IMG/VR virus record: IMGVR_UViG_3300021960_000502
Location: 1-23,972 of that record
Direction: 5' to 3' (one strand)
DNA length: 23,972 bases
Source of the DNA: a virus
Shown here: positions 21,332 through 23,972 of the stretch, piece after piece
How the letters are laid out: every line of letters begins with the position of its first letter
Numbering within the stretch: position 1 is the first letter of the stretch
The notes under the pieces: model-generated
Databases searched by the model: none
Told to the model about the DNA's origin: nothing
Seen by the model: only the letters and a program-made list of their open reading frames with translations
Program-made: the position numbers and the translations under genes

Positions 21332-21451
21332 TTAATATCTCCTTAATTTTATTTTCGGTTTCTTTAATTTTTGTTTTATACTTTTCTTTTTCATACCAAA
21401 TAATTTTTTAGGTATAAAATTTTTTGCGGACGAAGTTGTTACATTGCTCAT
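21332..21451 (-). CDS. 39-residue lysine-rich ORF after tape measure gene
   Basis: A small minus-strand frame: ATG at 21451 overlaps the tape measure stop as ATGA, and it runs 39 codons to a TAA two bases before the next GTG. It encodes MSNVTTSSAKNFIPKKLFGM followed by a stretch dominated by lysine. AAAGG lies eight bases before the ATG. The exact filling of an otherwise empty 117-bp gap, coupled start and ribosome site argue for translation. The very basic tail fits nucleic-acid or membrane binding. Its family is unknown, and in A-rich DNA a lysine-rich frame could be fortuitous. Confidence 0.5.
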   Translation of the reverse strand: MSNVTTSSAKNFIPKKLFGMKKKSIKQKLKKPKIKLRRY

Positions 21452-23229
21452 AGTCCTAACCTTTGAGCCCTTTGTATTGCAGGAATAATATGATCAACTA
21501 CTGTTTCATCTACTAATGGTGCAGTGATATTTATTGTAATATTCCCTTGATTAGATTGCATAGGCGAAGGCAATGGTGTTATATCTACACGTTCCATACC
21601 GCTTGCATTATCTCCTACAACTATACCATTTCCGATCGGCAAAGTTGTTTTCTTATTTGTTACAAAACTACCACCTGTTGCAAAATTATTACCACCACCG
21701 CTAACTACTGTATTAAATATTCCTGCTATTGTTGCTTGAGCCCCTGCTGCAAGAATTACATCTAATGGAAATGGTACAGATTTAAATATGTTTGCAATAT
21801 GCGATGCTGACGCTTCTTGTACTTTGTTTCTAATAGTATTTACAGTTTGCTCTTTGTTTAGCTTTCCCTGTGCTGCAATATTTTGTATGCTTGACTCTAA
21901 TGATTTTTCTTGAGATTTAACAACAGCATTTCCTGTTTCAGTCGCTGCACCGCCTAAGTCTACAAAAGAGTCAACTAATTCGTCTATTTCCTCTTTAAGA
22001 TTTTCTGTATTTAGATCTATATCTTTCATACTATTCATTAAATCGAAATATTTATCTATATTATCTGTTTGAAAATCTAATGGCTCAACAGGCTCACTAT
22101 CTGCTAATGATTGTTTTGTTTCAATTATTCCATTTCTTAATTCTTCCAACTCTTTTGTAAATTCGTGTGTCGGTTTTAAGTACGCACCGCTATTGAATTG
22201 AAATATCTTTAATTGTAAAGCATATTCCATTAATGTTAATTTTGTTTCTTCTGTTTTTCTGCTTAACGCTTCAAAATTATGCGAAATATTAATTACTGCT
22301 GTATTAATAACTTCAAATATCAATAAAAATTTTGCTGCTTTCATTAAATTTATAGTTGCAGTTCTTGCAATCACAGCACCTTTTGTGTATAATAAATAAG
22401 CAGACGCCATACCTGCCATAATAGTCACATTTTTTTGTAAAGTTGCTATGTTTTCATCTGACAAATTATTAATGAACTCGGCTGCATTTCTCGCTGCATC
22501 TCCTACTGCAACAGCCATATCTCCTAAGCGTCCTATAAGTCTAACACCTATTGCTTCTTGCAATAAATCAACAGCATCTTCCATATTAGAAACTTTACCA
22601 CTAAAAGTTGCTGCTAATACATCAGTAGAGCCAGCAATAGTTCCATCAGGATCTGTCAATGTATCAATTAATGCTTCACGAAATTGAGGTAAAGTCATTT
22701 TGGAAAGATCGTCAAAACCTGTTTTTAATTTAACTTGAGTTAATACACCACGATCTCTTAATACGTCTGCTGCACCTGCACCACCTGCAAATGCTCTACC
22801 AAATGCTCCAGCTGCATCTACTACATCAACACGCATATATGCTGCTAAGTCTGTTATCGCTTTCAGCGTATCTTCACTATTTGCTCCAAATGCCTCAATA
22901 GTTACACCAGCTTCTACTACGTTTTGCAGTTTAAATGGTGTAGTAGCTGCAATTTTGCTAAATGTTTGGAATGCTTTTTGACCTGCTTCAGTACTGCCTT
23001 TTAATTGTATAATGCTTGTTTCTAAGCTTTCAAAGTTGCTTGCAGTTTGAACAATACTTCTTGCACCTGCTCCTAATACCGCTGCACCGAATAAACTCTT
23101 AAACGCAGAACTTAGTTCTGTCGCTGATTGCTTAGTATCATCTGATTGTCTTTCTAATTTATCAAGATTTTTTACAGCATTTCTTGTATCAGAAGTGACT
23201 AATATTCTTATTCTTTTATCATTTGCCAT
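21448..23229 (-). CDS. Tail tape measure protein
   Basis: A 593-residue protein. The N-terminal part (residues 5-45) is a coiled-coil start (IRILVTSDTRNAVKNLDKLERQSDD), followed by the family core ARSIVQTASNFESLETSIIQLKGSTEAGQKAFQTFSKIAATTPFKLQNVVEAG and ITDLAAYMRVDVVDAAGAFGRAFAGGAG. Hydrophobic helices occur at about 270-315, and the C-terminus has the Gly-rich ATGGSF...MERVDITPL ending. It sets tail length and threads the tube; 593 residues would correspond to a tail of very roughly 90 nm using the usual 1.5 angstrom per residue. It follows the tail chaperone genes, and no sheath gene is present, so the tail is probably non-contractile. Confidence 0.9.
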   Translation of the reverse strand: MANDKRIRILVTSDTRNAVKNLDKLERQSDDTKQSATELSSAFKSLFGAAVLGAGARSIVQTASNFESLETSIIQLKGSTEAGQKAFQTFSKIAATTPFKLQNVVEAGVTIEAFGANSEDTLKAITDLAAYMRVDVVDAAGAFGRAFAGGAGAADVLRDRGVLTQVKLKTGFDDLSKMTLPQFREALIDTLTDPDGTIAGSTDVLAATFSGKVSNMEDAVDLLQEAIGVRLIGRLGDMAVAVGDAARNAAEFINNLSDENIATLQKNVTIMAGMASAYLLYTKGAVIARTATINLMKAAKFLLIFEVINTAVINISHNFEALSRKTEETKLTLMEYALQLKIFQFNSGAYLKPTHEFTKELEELRNGIIETKQSLADSEPVEPLDFQTDNIDKYFDLMNSMKDIDLNTENLKEEIDELVDSFVDLGGAATETGNAVVKSQEKSLESSIQNIAAQGKLNKEQTVNTIRNKVQEASASHIANIFKSVPFPLDVILAAGAQATIAGIFNTVVSGGGNNFATGGSFVTNKKTTLPIGNGIVVGDNASGMERVDITPLPSPMQSNQGNITINITAPLVDETVVDHIIPAIQRAQRLGL

Positions 23230-23629
23230 TTTGTTCGCCCATATAAATTTGTATTGATTTTATTTCTCTATTAATAGTTTCAAAAATTTCAATTCTTCTT
23301 GCATCAGCACTATCTAAGTCTTGTGCCAAAGGTATATTAAAATCTTTCATTAAGTTGTATTCGACTAAGTAATGATTGTCTTGTGTGTTTACTAACCACT
23401 TAGGATCAGCAAATAGGGGTATATGGAAGTATAGATTTCTCCCAAGAGAAAATTTGTTATCTTGCCACTTTTCCAGTAGCAGATACACTTCTTCCCATAC
23501 GTCATCTATATTCTTATATGTCTTTACTTGTTTAGTTAAAGGGCTTTGTCTTTTATAAGGAAAACTCAACGATATGTGTGGAAAACCCAATTGGGAAAAC
23601 CACACATAACAACAAAGTCCTATGAGTCT
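23219..23629 (-). CDS. Tail assembly chaperone T-frame, made by -1 frameshift from the G gene
   Basis: This frame is open from 23629 to the stop at 23219, with no ATG. Its only start-like codons are GTG 23605 and TTG 23590, and neither has a convincing ribosome site. It is in the -1 frame relative to the upstream gene, and reading after a slip on the seven-A run gives LAKK-RLIGLCCYVWFSQ..., a fusion of about 220 residues. Lambda G/GT works the same way, with T bringing tape measure to the tube. The 136-residue T part has ENLYFH-like and DSADARRIEIFETINREIKS segments. It ends 11 bp inside the tape measure gene. Independent translation from GTG is the alternative. Confidence 0.7.
   Translation of the reverse strand, partial: RLIGLCCYVWFSQLGFPHISLSFPYKRQSPLTKQVKTYKNIDDVWEEVYLLLEKWQDNKFSLGRNLYFHIPLFADPKWLVNTQDNHYLVEYNLMKDFNIPLAQDLDSADARRIEIFETINREIKSIQIYMGEQNGK
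23573..23608 (-). repeat. 36-bp interrupted palindrome, candidate frameshift-stimulating stem-loop
   Basis: Nine-base arms TATGTGTGG and CCACACATA flank AAAA-CCCAATTGGG-AAAA; 14 of 18 base pairs match and only the two A4 tracts oppose each other. In the leftward mRNA it would be a 9-bp stem, a U4/U4 internal loop, then CCC-AAUU-GGG. It begins about 20 bases after the slippery run, farther than the usual 5-9, so a role in stimulating frameshifting is plausible but unproved. It could equally be a binding site in DNA. Confidence 0.5.
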
Positions 23630-23880
23630 TTTTTTGCAAGCCCCATATATTGAGAATAAATTTCCTGCAACAAAGTATCTACGTCATTCATAGGCAACTT
23701 CTCAAGATCTTTTTCAGATAATCCTGAAATTTGCTCTACTCTATTCAATAGTTGAAAATACTCATCTTGATTTGGTTTCCCATCTTGAAAAGCATTTAAA
23801 CTTAATTGCCATAGTTCTCTTTTCTCTTTATATGTAATTGACTTCACTTCCCACTCTTTTTTGAACATATTAACCTTCAT
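23620..23880 (-). CDS. Tail assembly chaperone G-like protein
   Basis: An 86-residue protein with the pattern of siphovirus tail chaperones: WEVKSITYKEKRELWQLSLNAFQDGKPNQDEYFQLLNRVEQISGLSEKDLEKLPMNDVDTLLQEI, followed by a short Lys-rich end. It helps fold or deliver tape measure and tail tube subunits. It sits between the major tail gene and the tape measure, which is the diagnostic order. The C-terminus LAKKDS is read from GCA AAA AAA GAC TCA TAG, holding the frameshift site. The ribosome site AAGGGGGA is five bases before ATG 23880; ATG 23868 is a possible second start. Confidence 0.82.
   Translation of the reverse strand: MKVNMFKKEWEVKSITYKEKRELWQLSLNAFQDGKPNQDEYFQLLNRVEQISGLSEKDLEKLPMNDVDTLLQEIYSQYMGLAKKDS
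23629..23635 (-). promoter_or_regulatory. Slippery heptamer A AAA AAA for -1 frameshifting
   Basis: Seven consecutive A (leftward) are in the codon phase GC[A AAA AAA] G, so both tRNA-Lys can re-pair after a -1 slip. The slip leads into the long T-frame, avoiding the TAG nine bases on. Together with the G/T/tape-measure order this is a strong programmed-frameshift candidate. Confidence 0.72.
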
Positions 23881-23895
23881 TTAATCCCCCTTATT

Positions 23896-23972
23896 TTACC
23901 AACTTGAATTTGATACGCCATCTACGTGTATGAACTCAAACGCAGTACCATTAGCTACGCCACTTGAAGTTG
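23896..23972 (-). CDS. C-terminus of probable major tail protein (partial)
   Basis: Only the last 24 codons are in the window: TSSGVANGTAFEFIHVDGVS, then NSSW and TAA at 23896-23898. The short beta-like segment with Gly and Ser, its place 15 bases before the chaperone gene start and the order tube-chaperone-tape measure suggest the major tail (tube) protein. Too little sequence is present to confirm this by motif. Confidence 0.5.
   Translation of the reverse strand, partial: TSSGVANGTAFEFIHVDGVSNSSW

Noticed and set aside
23219-23605. Independent gene starting at GTG 23605
   Set aside because: The frame is open upstream to the slippery A7 run in the -1 phase and the GTG lacks a well-spaced ribosome site, so a frameshift product explains it better; kept only as an alternative.
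1-23972. CRISPR arrays, tRNA genes, insertion sequences, integrase/attachment sites
   Set aside because: No regularly spaced repeats, cloverleaf-like segments, transposase or recombinase motifs were recognised on reading both strands; a tRNA scan was not possible.

Overview
The window is part of the genome of a tailed, long-tailed (siphovirus-like) double-stranded DNA phage (Caudoviricetes). It is strongly AT-rich, and genes are packed with 1-11 bp overlaps. Almost everything is read leftward (minus strand), apart from a three-gene rightward unit at about 16450-17452. Most genes have good Shine-Dalgarno sites (AAGGAG/AGGAGG type). The repeated TGTQTLTNKTL-style fibre sequence and the low GC suggest a phage of an AT-rich, probably marine bacterium. 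The host itself cannot be named. One secreted protein has a signal peptide ending in LYSQ, a Bacteroidota-like style, but the strong Shine-Dalgarno sites argue against that group. No integrase, tRNA, CRISPR array or DNA polymerase was seen.

Layout, following leftward transcription from the right edge. (1) 23972-17509, tail module: the C-terminus of a probable major tail protein, tail assembly chaperone G and its -1 frameshift extension T, the tape measure protein, a 39-residue lysine-rich ORF, a membrane/coiled-coil protein (holin- or spanin-like), a secreted thioredoxin-fold protein without CXXC, a large tail tip/hub protein and one more tail-associated protein. The module ends at a bidirectional terminator (17474-17499). 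(2) 17452-16450, a rightward unit of three small genes, the last resembling a papain-like cysteine peptidase. (3) 16449-16124, an AT-rich divergent intergenic region. (4) 16123-11382, the replication/recombination module: N6-adenine methyltransferase, Erf/Rad52-like annealing protein, a small SSB-like protein, HNH/NinG-like nuclease, a replication-initiator-like protein, a SEC-C zinc protein, several small unknowns and a sigma-region-4-like regulator. It is closed by an intrinsic terminator (about 11336-11374). (5) 11230-7148, the most interesting part: a tightly overlapping operon encoding a ParB-like nuclease/ATPase-fold protein, a TET/JBP-type 2-oxoglutarate/Fe(II) dioxygenase, a stand-alone class II glutamine amidotransferase, a GNAT acyltransferase, an amino acid:DNA transferase-like protein (alpha-glutamyl/putrescinyl-thymine pyrophosphorylase family) and a 5-hydroxymethyluracil-DNA-kinase-like P-loop kinase. 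(6) 7130-1, the packaging/head module: small and large terminase, portal, head morphogenesis protein, an HK97-gp10-like protein, scaffold, major capsid protein, an FmdB-like zinc ribbon, and a fibre-like protein running off the left edge.

The genes of region 5 read as one pathway. The dioxygenase would hydroxylate the methyl group of a pyrimidine already in DNA. The kinase would phosphorylate the hydroxymethyl. The transferase would swap the phosphate for an amino-acid or amine adduct. The amidotransferase and GNAT enzymes would then trim or decorate the adduct. Unlike classical hypermodified-thymine phages, no dUMP hydroxymethylase or C5-methyltransferase is in the window. Modification therefore probably starts on the polymer and may be site-specific. 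The cassette lies directly before terminase in the same orientation. The parts were predicted earlier by comparative genomics (TET/JBP-generated hydroxymethylpyrimidines as starting points for hypermodification). The final base of this particular six-gene set cannot be deduced from sequence.
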